NCBI RefSeq assembly: GCF_000001735.4
Contig: NC_003071.7
Location: 755,001 to 819,000, forward strand
From: Arabidopsis thaliana
Lineage: Eukaryota; Streptophyta; Magnoliopsida; Brassicales; Brassicaceae
Direction: 5' to 3'
Length of the DNA: 64,000 bases
Shown here: piece by piece, positions 10,280 through 21,134 of the stretch
Numbering within the stretch: the stretch's first letter is position 1
How the letters are laid out: every line of letters begins with the position of its first letter
Translations under genes and position numbers: made by a program
Notes under the pieces: model-generated
What the model was told of the DNA's origin: nothing
Seen by the model: the letters and a program-made list of their open reading frames with translations, nothing else
Databases searched by the model: none

Positions 10280-12336
10280 TTAGCAGTCATCTAGTAGCTG
10301 TATCTTATCGCTTTCTTTTAAACCCTGAAACATTTCAAGAGACAGATCGGATGAGTTTTGAAGGTTTAATACAATCATACTGCAATGCTGCATCTGATTC
10401 TATCTGCGAGTGTACTTGATATCATATATATTGATCCAAAATACCTCTGAGCTTGAAGTTTCTTCGGTTGTAAGTACTATACATGTGTTTGACTTCCCTG
10501 AAAGCCGAAGCTTCTCCTGCAAGACCACATGAAGCAAGTTATCATAAAAGTCTATGGACAAGATGTAGGAAGTTCAGAGGTGAGACATCTAGATTATTGT
10601 TAGGTACTAATTCTCCATCTAAACGTTTCTCCTCACAAGATTACATACCTGCATCAATATATCCGGCATCTTGTGATTTTCTCCACCCAAAGAGTCGCAC
10701 AGATATATCAAACCCATGTTCGCAATATTCTGCCCAGCAAAAAACAGTAACCAAAGAAAATAAATTAGTAAATTTGATCTTTTACTTCATTGACTCCATG
10801 ATTAGCTGGCAATGATCCCTTCAAGTGTCTTTGAATACATTAATAATAACAAGATGTACCTGCTTGTACTCAATGCTATCTAATTTCCCACCCTGAAAAA
10901 TAGGGATATAGATGGAATCAGTAAGCAATAACGACCAGTAGAACCTCTGTATCTTTTGTTTGCTATATTCATGAATTTCAGTTAATGTTAACAGTTATAA
11001 GCAAGGAAAAGAGAAAAAGTCTTAGTGGTGGTCACTTAATTCTGGTAGTCAGACATGTTTTTGCTCGAGATGACAATGAAGAAACAATAAAAAGGAAATT
11101 TTTAACAGCAGTATACGCACCATACCACCAAAGATGCTATGCATTGCGTCAAAATCATCTCCAATGTTAGCAAGATCCTCAAGAGCCAAACCCACCTGTT
11201 CCATAGGTCTGAAAATTGTTAATACCACCCTCGAAAGAAGAACTCTTAAAACCTATTAATATTCAATGCCATATTCATACATTATCCTGGACTCCCTTTA
11301 AGAGATCTTTCTGCAAGTCTAGCTTATCGTCCACCTTCTGAAGCCGCTGGCTCAGGTGCTTCTTAGCATTCTAAACAACAACAAACGCAAAAGCACAATA
11401 CAATTACAATCCCTTAAACATTATACATAAGGCCTGATACAAGTAGCAACAATTGTTCGAAGAAGCACCAACCAAAATAGCTTCTGAAACGGTATCCAAA
11501 TGCTTGGTCAAGTTCGACACTGCATTTTCCATGTTCCGCTTCGTTACACACATGATATCAGAGAATGAAATTCCCTACCACAGAAACAAACATCAGCTTC
11601 AGAGAAAATTTATCCTACAAAAGACTTTAGTGATATAACTGTTATTGGAACTCTATAAGATACCTTGAACCACATATAGCCATAGCCTAATGCTCCCAAT
11701 GTCGCTGCCGGGACAATAAACGGTGTAAAATCAGCTGGAAAATGTAGAAGTGAGAAAGTTAGAGATTAACAATCGTTCATCAAAACTACCAAATCAAAAA
11801 CTAGCCGAGAGACAAACCTCCCTGAGCTCCATTCATAACAGTTATCTGCCGCGACGAAGCCAATTGCCGAACCTCCATTGCTAATCGTTGCATCTACAAA
11901 ATACCCGCACATTTATATATGATTGTTCCAAAAATTTGATCTTTTTTAACAAACAGATGCACAAAATATACCTGAGTAGTCATGGCATCAGAATCATCAT
12001 CTACATGATCTCCAGATTTCTCAAATCGCTTAACCAAAGCCTTCGAATTTGAAGTCAAAAGAACAAACTTTTTACTATGTCCCTTCTAATCCAAAATTGA
12101 GAAGAACAAAGAAACTTTTACTAATCGTACCTGAAGCTCACCCAAAATATCTGCCATCTTCCCATTCTTAACCAGAATCGTACTAGTATAACCTTCAGAT
12201 TCAAAGACAACAAATTAGCCAAAAGGGTCTTTTAAATCTTCAAAATTGGGGAAAATCACAAGCTCGAGAAACCCTAGATACCTGCTCCAGCTAGAATCAA
12301 AATCTTCGATAACCCAATACCAGATTGCATAGCCAT
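10280..12336 (-). CDS. DUF1664 coiled-coil membrane protein
   Basis: Twelve exons on the minus strand: 12336-12282, 12192-12131, 12040-11972, 11893-11818, 11734-11664, 11574-11473, 11370-11281, 11195-11121, 10892-10860, 10729-10649, 10516-10445, 10324-10280. They join without frame conflict to 276 codons plus stop. The N-terminus MAMQSGIGLSKILILAGAGY is hydrophobic and could be a membrane anchor or mitochondrial leader. A second hydrophobic stretch, FIVPAATLGALGYGYMWFKG, lies near residues 115-135. The region after it (about 145-215) is heptad-like and charged (KKHLSQRLQKVDDKLDLQKD), typical of the DUF1664 coiled coil. No enzymatic motif is visible and the function is unknown. The small exons (33-102 nt) are typical for the family. 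Corresponds by position to At2g02730. Confidence 0.85.
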
Positions 12337-12540
12337 GGTCGCAGACTCACAGGTGCAACAAAAGGAAGTTGTCTTCTTCGTCGAGTTCGCTCGCCGGCGT
12401 AAGAAACTGTCAGGTCAATGTCGGTTTCTGTTGAACGGTGTCGTTTCCTACTTTATAACTCAGTTATAAACTCTTTGACCTTGCACTAAACGTAATGAAT
12501 AAATCTGTACCGTGCATTAAAGTATCTTAGTCAACTTTCT

Positions 12541-14310
12541 AGAAATATTGGGTCAATTTTGTAAGGTTTTTAATATTGTCGGGTAAAAACGAATTAACGA
12601 AAACTCATCTCCCATAAAAACAATTTATTTGAATCTGGGAGTATTTTTTTTTTTGAATCAATCAAATTTTCTATAAAAATTAAAATATATATAATGCTAG
12701 GAACCAACATCAAAAGTTTAAAGGATCAATGCTAATATATAAGATACATTGACTAATCTACTCATTGTCAACACTAATATATAAGATACATTAAAATGTT
12801 GTTGATTTTTAACTTTTTAATGATTTTATCAGATTTTAGGTATAAACAAATGAATCATATTTACTATTTTAATTAGAATTTAGATGTTGATATAAGACTA
12901 CACTAGATTTAGATTCAATTTGGTTGATTAGTTTTTCTTTCAAATATAGTAGTTGATTTGGTCACGATTAAATGAAATTATGGAGTTGTTCAAAAAAAAA
13001 ATATGCAGAATAATTTTCATTTGTTGATGCATATCATCGTAGATTATATAAATACATCTATTGTTTGAATGTTTAATTGATAGATCAAATAGTGAAATAT
13101 GTATAGAAAATGATTACAAAGCAATAACATTATAGCCAAAAGCAATAAATTTATATGCTACTCGATGACATGTTAGAGAGAAGAGGCAAATTAATGACAC
13201 TTCGACTCTTGAAGAACGAATTATTCAGTAATTATCTGTTGTTTACAGAAGTTTTTTTCACGTCGAATACATTTTTTTGGAAGTTACAGTTTTATAAAAG
13301 AACTTTAATCTTAGAGAGACTTTGTTTTTGTTTTTAAAAAAAATACATAATTAAGATTTTAATATAGTTTCTGAATGTTATCTAATACTTTAACGACACA
13401 AGAAATTTGTTAAGTCATACATTTGTATATAATCAGATTTAACTATTTTCGAGATTAGCAAACTTTTGACTTAGATGTTGAAAAACAACAATCCATCCAT
13501 TAGAGTATCTCACGAAACTGAATAGTTATCGTGTAAGCCTAAATCTAGTTAGAGGATGTAAAATTGTTACTTTTTCTGCAGTTGAGGTACAAAAGTTCAA
13601 TCAGTTTAGTTTTGATGTGTCTGTAGATTTCAATATACACTTTTTTTTTAATTCTTTTTAATTTCAGATCCTTGGGAATGAGTCATCTATAACGGTTTAA
13701 TTGCATGGTTCCCCTCATTAAAATTGCTTGGGAGAGGACTTACTTGCTGAGTGGATGCATCAAACTCTAACGTCAATAGTTTTTTTTTTTTTTTTTTCGC
13801 AAACACCATTTTAAGTCAATAGTTGTAACTAAATACAACAAATACATTTTTGTTGAATTAGATTATATGTTTTGCAAGATTTTTTGAAACTCTGGAGTAG
13901 CTAAAAAAAAAATAGTATGCAATATATTTTTTTCTATTGATGCGTATCATCGTACATTATATATTTATATATTGTTTGATTGTTTAATTGATTTATCAAA
14001 TAGTGAAAATATGTACAGAAAATGACTTAAAACATTATAAGTTAGAATCAAGAGCAATAAACTCATATGCTACTGGATAATATGTTCAAGAGAAGAGACA
14101 AATTAATGATGCACAAACTCTTGAATATGAAATTACTAACGTCGATTCTTTTCTCGTTAATGTTTATTTTCATGTTTCGAAAATGTTTATTTTCATCTCT
14201 TGTTAATGTCTTGCAAAAGTTGGAGGGCTTTCTTATAAACGTTGGTTATATTGGGGCACATTTGTAAGATGTTAAATATGATTGGGTAAAAAACGAATTA
14301 ACAGAAAGTA
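12541..14310. repeat. Diverged nested direct repeats in the DUF1664/WHY3 spacer
   Basis: Two repeat pairs lie in the same orientation. Outer pair: about 12541-12612 and 14246-14310, sharing ATATTGGG, TTTGTAAG and GGTAAAAACGAATTAAC. Inner pair: about 12985-13225 and 13892-14130, sharing GATGC/GTATCATCGTA, TGTTTAATTGAT, CAAATAGTGAAA and the 60-codon pseudo-ORF starts at 13155 and 14067 (MLLDDMLERR and MLLDNMFKRR). The order is outer-inner-inner-outer, so a single tandem duplication does not explain it. The rest of 12337-14388 is AT-rich with T-runs (13782-13797). No gene is seen in it apart from promoter DNA of the two divergent neighbours. Confidence 0.7.
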
Positions 14311-14388
14311 TTCTCTCCTAAACCCTTTTCGTCATCGTAATCCCGCGGTGAAGAAGACGAAGAAGCATTGAGAGTGAAAAGAAAAACA

Positions 14389-15993
14389 ATGTCGCAGCTG
14401 TTATCTTCTCCTCCAATGGCGGTTTTCTCCAAAACCTTCATAAACCATAAGTTTTCAGATGCTCGTTTTCTCTCTTCTCACTCAATTCTCACCTCCGGTG
14501 GATTCGCCGGAAAAATTATTCCTTTAAAACCGACGGCGAGGTTGAAATTAACGGTGAAGTCTCGACAAAGTGATTACTTTGAGAAACAGAGGTTTGGTGA
14601 CTCGTCTTCTTCGCAAAACGGTAGGGTTTTCACTCATTGTTTGAGCTTTGAAAAATGGGAAGCTTTGAAATTCAGAAAGTTTGAAATTTTGTTTGTTTGT
14701 TTGTTTTGGTTTTATAGCTGAAGTATCTTCTCCTAGATTTTACGTGGGTCATTCGATTTACAAAGGGAAAGCTGCTCTTACGATAGAACCACGAGCACCA
14801 GAGTTTGTGGCTTTGGAAGTATGTGTCTTTGTCGAAGATCAAAAACTCTATTGTATTGTTTGTTTGATCTTAGATTGATCTCCATTCTTCATGTTCTGAT
14901 CCAGTCTGGTGCGTTCAAGCTGACAAAGGAAGGTTTTTTGTTGCTCCAATTTGCTCCTGCAGCTGGTGTTCGTCAATATGATTGGAGTAGGAAGCAGGTT
15001 TGGTTTTTATCTTTCACTTACTACTTCATAGATTGTGATAGAAGAATTCATGACTTGATCTGGTGAAAGCAGCAGCCTTTTGACTTTCTATAGTGTTTGT
15101 GGTTAGTTAGATATGTTTGATTTGAAATGTTGCAGGTCTACTTTTTATCATGAACTTGGTATTTATAGATTGTGATGATGAAAATCAATTGGTTTGGTGA
15201 AAGATATTATGATTGTGGTAAGATTATGTTTTGATGTAGAAAAGATGTAGGTTTGGATCTTTAACTTGGTAGTATATGGATTGTGATAATGATCATGATT
15301 TGCTTTGGTGAAAGAAACAGTCTTTTGCTTAATATTGTGACTGGTTAAATCATTTTTTGATGTCGAATGATGCAGGTCTTCTCGTTGTCGGTTACAGAAA
15401 TCGGTAATCTAGTTAGCCTTGGGCCGAGGGAATCATGTGAATTCTTCCATGATCCATTCAAGGGAAAAGGGTATGATTTAGGATTTTATTTCATTACACA
15501 GATAGTGTTGTTCTCTGTAGTTCTGATTCGTAATCAATGTGGTGTTGGTGTTGAGTAGTAGTGATGAAGGTAAAGTGAGGAAAGTGTTGAAAGTTGAGCC
15601 GCTCCCAGATGGTTCTGGCCGCTTCTTTAACCTGAGTAAGCAAAAGCTTTATTCCTCTCTTCTTCTTTATTTTCGTCTAGCTCTTCTGATTTCAACTGTT
15701 GATTTTTCATGAAGGTGTTCAAAACAAGCTCTTGAATGTAGATGAGAGTGTATACATACCAATCACTAAAGCAGAGTTTGCTGTTCTTATCTCTGCTTTC
15801 AACGTAAGTTCTCTCTCACACACTCTTTGTGAGAAGCTTTCCCCGTTGTTCTAACTGTATACTTGAATTGCAGTTCGTCTTGCCGCACCTTATAGGCTGG
15901 AGTGCATTTGCTAACTCCATCAAACCAGAAGACTCTAACCGCCTTAACAATGCTTCGCCTAAGTATGGAGGAGACTACGAATGGAGTAGATGA
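14389..15993 (+). CDS. WHY3: Whirly single-stranded DNA-binding protein, plastid-targeted
   Basis: Seven exons, 14389-14620, 14718-14818, 14905-14997, 15376-15470, 15559-15635, 15715-15803, 15874-15993, join to 268 codons plus stop. The ATG at 14389 is preferred over the in-frame 14368 because [17 protein letters not shown] begins a Ser-rich, acid-poor plastid transit peptide and gives the length I recall. The Whirly domain begins near residue 85 ([20 protein letters not shown]) and contains the KGKAALT motif needed for tetramer assembly and ssDNA binding. A C-terminal acidic/aromatic end (GGDYEWSR) follows. Whirly proteins bind plastid ssDNA, limit microhomology-mediated recombination in organelle genomes and copurify with transcriptionally active chromosome (pTAC11). 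Corresponds to At2g02740. Confidence 0.95.
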
Positions 15994-16640
15994 TGGAGAT
16001 TAGAGGCAATCTTGCAAACTCGGTTTTTCGGTCCATACCATCTTTTTGTTGTTGCAAATCAATGAGTCACCAAGAGCTGTTCGAGATAGAGAACGGAAAG
16101 AAAAGCAGCAGCAGAGACTGAAGTAGTTTAGACCAAATGGAATGTGTTGTTGTGTAGGAAATAACTTATATTTTGTGTTAGACAATCTGTATTCATTCAA
16201 AAGCAATCAATTACAATTTTGCTAATACAAGAATCAGATACTCATCCTCTTGTCTAGTGTTTACATATAATATTTGATCACAAAGGATCTAATACTCTGA
16301 TCTCTTTAGGGAGCATAGACATGCTCTCGATTCAGAGGTCATAAACCAGCTCATCCAATACAGGATTGGATTCACGGTATAGAAGAAACTAAGGGACCTA
16401 AACAAACAAAGATAAAGAGATCATCGTGCGGATTATCGCATTCAGACATTAAACCGAGTGTAATACCCCGCACACTGAGCCGTTTACCTTTGTTAGTTTA
16501 GGTCCTTCAGTGTCTTCCACACTGTGGATGTAAACCTAAATTGGTGAATCACCTGCTTTACGAGACCCGAGTCAAGAGCAAGTCAATACTCCCCCAAAGA
16601 GATCCCTGCCTTTGCTCATATTCGACCAGTCGGCATATAC
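15994..16640. other. Convergent 3' flanks of WHY3 and the PPR gene
   Basis: It holds the WHY3 3' UTR (to about 16220) and the minus-strand PPR 3' region. A 68-codon minus-strand ORF at 16000-16206 overlaps the UTR and looks non-coding. Nothing else is supported. Confidence 0.5.
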
Positions 16641-18482
16641 TTAACCAGACAAACTAAGACCTGGAAGTTTCACCAGTTGCTTCTGATCTATTACCTGCCT
16701 GATACTTTCCACATCTTCCCATCTTTCTAATGCAGCATATATACTGGACAAGATCACAAATGGAGCTGGATTCTCTGGCTCTAACTCTGCTAGCTTCATT
16801 GCCGCTTCCTCTCCAAGAACTGGATCTAGGTGTTGCCTACATGAACCGAGCAAGGAAGAGTAAACCGAAGACGATGGTTCTGACATTTGATCTATTACCT
16901 CCTTGGCCTCTCTTAATCTCCCAGACCGACCCAAAAGATCAATCATACAACCTATGTGCTCTGTACTAGGTTTATATCCATATTCTTCCTGCATCAACCT
17001 AAATATTTGAGAACCCTTCTCGACATTGCCACAGTGACTACACGCAGATAGAACAGCAGTAAAGGTTGCTAAACTCGGTTCTACTTTCTCCTCTCGTAAT
17101 AGTTCGAATATTTCAATTGCAGACTCACACTCTCCATGTTTACCATATCCAGATATCATAACGTTCCAGAACACGGGATCCTTGGGTTTCGGTTCAAATC
17201 GATCAAAGATCCGGCGTGCCCACGAGGAGAGCCCACATTTCATGTACATGTCAATGAGAGACGTTAAAACAAATATATCCCTTTCCGCTGCAGCTTTAAT
17301 GACATGCCCATGGATCTCTTTGCCGTTCTTCAAAGTCCAAATATCTGAACAAGCAGATAAAAGGCTAGTGAGACATTTCAAACTAGGAACCATAACTACT
17401 GATAGCATTCTCTCAAAGAACTTGAAAGCTTCAATTACTTTCCCTAATTGTGAAAAGCCACTGATCAGTGAATTCCACGTCGCTGAATCAGGCTTAAGTC
17501 CCTCGGAATCCAACTTTTCAAACAACTCAACTGCTGTCTCATGCTGTCCATTAATCATCATTCCAGAGATAACAGAGTTCCAAGATATCAAGTTCCTGGT
17601 ATCTTTCAGCTCGGTGAAAACAATGTAAGCTGATTTCCAACACCGACATTTCGAATACATATCAATGAGAGCAGTACCAACCATTGTCTCAAACTGAAAC
17701 TCTTTTTTCATGACAAGACCATGAAGTTGCCTACCATACTGGAGATTCAAAAGACTAGCGCAAGCAGTTATTGCATTAACAAAAGTAACATCATTTGGTT
17801 CTTCACTTGAAAACTTCCTCATGAGATTGAAAACACTAGGAACCAAATTCATAACTCCATTCTCCATCAATCCAGAGATAAAAGCATTGTAGGTAACAAC
17901 ACTCTTATGAGGAACCTTTTCGAACATTCTCGCAGCCAAAACCCACTCTCCACATCTCGAATACATTGAAACAAGAGAGGTTCCAACGTAAACTTCCATC
18001 TCAAAACCTGATTTCATCGCCAAACAATGCAATTGCATCCCTCCTTCAATATCCCCACAACCACCCAAAACACTAGCAACGGTAACCGAATTCATCCCAG
18101 ACCCAGAAACCCTAGCATCCCCAAACATCCTAAACGCATCTCTACAAAACCCATTCTCCAAAAGCCCAGAAACCGCTGCATTAACACTCGCAATACCCCT
18201 CTCAGGCATTTCATCGAGCACCTTAAGAGCATCCGTCACCTGCTTCACCTTCATATACATACTCACCAAAGCCGTTGCCGTGAACACATCAACGAAAAAC
18301 CCAGTTTTGACGACTTGGGCATGCAGAATCCGACCTTGTACAACATCTCCAAGCTTCGCGCATGATTTAAGAAGAGGCGGGAATGTGAACTTGTTAGGAG
18401 AGTGAGACAAAATCACATCCAGCGAAGTTCCACCGGTCACGAGATTCGAGACTCGGTATCTCTGTCTCGTTAGGTTTATCAT
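16641..18482 (-). CDS. Pentatricopeptide repeat protein, PLS class with E-type C-terminus
   Basis: Intronless ORF of 613 codons starting MINLTRQRYRVSNLV, a basic, Ser/Thr-containing start compatible with a mitochondrial or plastid leader. Tandem P, L and S type PPR motifs run from about residue 30 to 540, with repeated signatures such as TALVSMYMKVKQV, VYVGTSLVSMYSRCGEW, TALIDMYSKCRCW, TWNSLISGFSQLGKV and TSLIDMYMKCGLS. The C-terminus (SVYSSLLGSCRQH to WEDVESIRQVIDQKQL) is an E motif, and no DYW deaminase follows. E-class PPR proteins specify sites of C-to-U RNA editing in organelles and recruit a deaminase in trans. The target is not evident from sequence. It is divergently arranged with UBC2 across about 0.8 kb. 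Corresponds to At2g02750. Confidence 0.93.
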   Translation of the reverse strand: MINLTRQRYRVSNLVTGGTSLDVILSHSPNKFTFPPLLKSCAKLGDVVQGRILHAQVVKTGFFVDVFTATALVSMYMKVKQVTDALKVLDEMPERGIASVNAAVSGLLENGFCRDAFRMFGDARVSGSGMNSVTVASVLGGCGDIEGGMQLHCLAMKSGFEMEVYVGTSLVSMYSRCGEWVLAARMFEKVPHKSVVTYNAFISGLMENGVMNLVPSVFNLMRKFSSEEPNDVTFVNAITACASLLNLQYGRQLHGLVMKKEFQFETMVGTALIDMYSKCRCWKSAYIVFTELKDTRNLISWNSVISGMMINGQHETAVELFEKLDSEGLKPDSATWNSLISGFSQLGKVIEAFKFFERMLSVVMVPSLKCLTSLLSACSDIWTLKNGKEIHGHVIKAAAERDIFVLTSLIDMYMKCGLSSWARRIFDRFEPKPKDPVFWNVMISGYGKHGECESAIEIFELLREEKVEPSLATFTAVLSACSHCGNVEKGSQIFRLMQEEYGYKPSTEHIGCMIDLLGRSGRLREAKEVIDQMSEPSSSVYSSLLGSCRQHLDPVLGEEAAMKLAELEPENPAPFVILSSIYAALERWEDVESIRQVIDQKQLVKLPGLSLSG

Positions 18483-19270
18483 CTAGAAAGATACAAAATG
18501 TAAACGAGAGAACGAACACATCAAAGCTCCTCCATTGTCGTCGACAACAAACAATGAACAAAATCAAAATCAAAATCACTCTTTTATTTGGTTTACAAAT
18601 CTGGTTAAAACCGGTTTAATTTCGGTTAAGTGCCACTCGCATGGCCTGAACAAAAAAATATCTGAAGTCTCTCTGACTGTACACAGAGAGAGAGATAAAT
18701 AGATATGTGTTGATTAGATCGAAGCTTCTAGAAGATCACACCACTGCGTGCGTTATACGAACTTCTACATCATTTCTCTTTTCTCTCATCGCTCGGTGAA
18801 TTCGAGGATCCTCGAGCTTTTTGATCGGAGACTTTTTCTCTCATCGTCGTTGTTTGAATTCTCCGGCTGAGAGATGCTTGCTTGACGACGAATCTCCACC
18901 GATCTTTTACCTTTTCGCACAACAGTGAGATCTCTCTCTTGTTCTCTAATTTCTGTTCTACGATGATTCGTTGCTAGATCCATTGATTTTAGTTTCTTTT
19001 CAGATGTTATCATCATCCTTTGGACATTTTCGTGTGAATTGATCTCAAAGCTTCCTAGGTTAAAGAGAATTGTGTAGTTTTGTATAGAATTGATCTCAAA
19101 GCTTCCTAGTTGTGCTTATAAGCTATTTAGGTGATGATCATTAGGTTAGGTTATAAACTTGCTTGGCAGATTCAAATGGTTTGAGATAATTGCATATCCA
19201 AGCTCTGAGATAGTTGGTTTTTGAAATACTGTAATGGTTGGTTACTGGGATTTGATAGAGTAAGAGAAGG
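18483..19270. promoter_or_regulatory. Divergent promoter region and UBC2 leader
   Basis: PPR (minus) and UBC2 (plus) share this 788-bp interval. The part from about 18660 is CT- and GA-rich (GAGAGAGAGAT near 18688), as expected for a transcribed leader of the housekeeping gene UBC2. A 23-bp direct repeat, GAATTGATCTCAAAGCTTCC plus TAG, occurs at about 19038 and 19087. The leader probably contains an intron, but I could not decide its ends. Confidence 0.5.
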
Positions 19271-20149
19271 ATGTCGACTCCAGCGAGGAAGAGATTGATG
19301 AGGGATTTCAAGAGGTTGCAGCAAGACCCACCTGCAGGAATTAGTGGTGCTCCACAAGACAACAATATCATGTTGTGGAATGCTGTTATATTCGGGTAAT
19401 TGAACTAAAGTAACAAAAAAAAAAAACGATACTTGATAGGTTTCTCTGCACTGTACTTATTAAAGCTTCTGATTGTGGATTTGCAGGCCTGATGATACCC
19501 CTTGGGATGGAGGTAAAGTTTTGTTATTGTAATCACTTAACTTGAGAATTTTGGCAATCTTTTATGTATCTGGTCTTATGTCTCTTTTGTATGGTCTTGT
19601 TAGGTACTTTCAAATTGTCACTGCAGTTTTCGGAAGATTATCCAAATAAACCACCAACAGTGCGGTTTGTTTCACGGATGTTCCATCCAAACAGTAAGTT
19701 GGAGATTATCACATCATAGTTTCTTACTCTGAGTACATGTGATCAACGAAAGCTCACACTTGGTCAATGTTGTGCAGTTTATGCTGATGGGAGTATATGC
19801 TTGGACATTCTCCAAAACCAATGGAGTCCAATATACGATGTCGCTGCTATACTAACCTCCATTCAGGTATATATACAAGAAATGTCATATCGAAATGCTT
19901 CTCAGTAAAACCGTTGATGATTGTTGTTATTCTGCTTCCTCCCCTGATCTTTTACACGGATCTTTGATCTAATCTGATTACATTAGTGGCTAAACAATCG
20001 CCGTCCTTTTTTTATCACAGTCATTGCTATGTGATCCTAATCCGAATTCTCCTGCAAATTCGGAAGCTGCACGAATGTTCAGTGAAAGCAAGCGCGAGTA
20101 CAACAGAAGAGTCCGCGAGGTTGTCGAACAAAGCTGGACTGCCGACTAG
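19271..20149 (+). CDS. UBC2: Ubiquitin-conjugating enzyme E2 (Rad6 type)
   Basis: Five exons, 19271-19395, 19487-19512, 19604-19693, 19778-19866, 20021-20149, give 152 codons plus stop. The sequence is a full class I E2 core: [20 protein letters not shown] start, [15 protein letters not shown] with the thioester Cys at residue 88 and the HPN motif before it, then [20 protein letters not shown]. It lacks a C-terminal tail, as usual for plant Rad6 homologues. With HUB1/HUB2-type E3 ligases, UBC1/UBC2 monoubiquitinate histone H2B and act in flowering-time gene chromatin and DNA-damage tolerance. The last exon has a decayed partial copy at 26690. Corresponds to At2g02760. Confidence 0.97.
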
Positions 20150-20536
20150 TAATTATATCATTGTAGCATTTGTCTTCAAATAACATTAAACCTCCTCTCT
20201 TGTATCTGATTTCGACCATCACATCTCTGAGAGAAGTTTACTCTCCCTACCACTCTCTTTTATGTCTTTCTGTGTTTTTCAAACTCTGTGATTTGTTGCT
20301 CTTCATGTTTTTTTTCTTTGTATTTTCGTAACCACATTCATCTTCATAATTATCATATGTATTTCAGTCGCAGATCTTCTTCTTTTGCTTTATATTTGGT
20401 AAAACAGTTTACAAATTTAGCTAATAGAAGATATGTCAAGTTCTCCCTGAAACTGCATATTCATTTGTTAACACTTGTCACTGTTTCTACATTTTTTGTT
20501 GTCTCTCATTATGATCATTTGTTTAACACAATGTCT

Positions 20537-20935
20537 TCATAGATGATTTTCATGATTCCCACTGCTTGGCCTCCATCTTTTGCTGCACTTGAATTGTATA
20601 CTGCAGATTCCAAGAGAGTTGATAGCAAATTCCACTGTTGTCCTCAATGACTGAGCTTATGATCCTTTCACAGAGGATCTGCTAAGCTGTTCAATACTGA
20701 TGGTATATCTCTCAAACCGTTCTCCAGCTGCAGGAAATAACATAGAGGTTCCAAACTTTTAAGCCGTGTCGGATTTACAAAGATGAAAAGGTTCTGACTA
20801 AAACAGAACAGACCTGAAGCTTCAAACTTCCCATCTCTGAAGAGCCTGCAGCCACTACTTGCCTGTGATGAGCTGTAGTAGTATCACTCCAAACTGGTAC
20901 ACATTTCCTTTCTCTCCATCTTCGTTACTGCAATC
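20537..20935 (-). pseudogene. Decayed 3' fragment of the receptor-kinase gene at 26932-29646
   Basis: The segment matches 26950-27375 almost base for base: GATTCCCACTGCTTGG, CTTGAATTGTATACTG, CTCTCAAACCGTTCTCCAGC, GAAGCTTCAAACTTCCCATC and GTATCACTCCAAACTGG are all shared. On the minus strand it corresponds to exons 6 and 7 of the receptor kinase, but exon 7 has lost the piece coding for CLCEDQSKRPSIEDVV and has frame-breaking indels, so it cannot encode that domain. It lies just downstream of UBC2, mirroring the UBC2 scrap beside the real kinase gene. Confidence 0.88.
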
Positions 20936-21134
20936 AGTTCACAAACAAGTTTATATTCAACCTTATGATGGGTTCTGCTCGTGAAAGGATTACTGGTGAT
21001 TTTCCAAGAGTCACAAACTTGGTACTCAGATTATAAGCTTTGATATTACGCTTGCACGAAATGCACTACAGAGGTACGTATTGAAAACAAAATGCTTACA
21101 AAAATCTGATGGTGAACTTAAAGGCTACACTGCA

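Noticed and set aside
19986..20183. 65-codon ORF over the last UBC2 exon
   Set aside because: Different frame of the real UBC2 exon 5.
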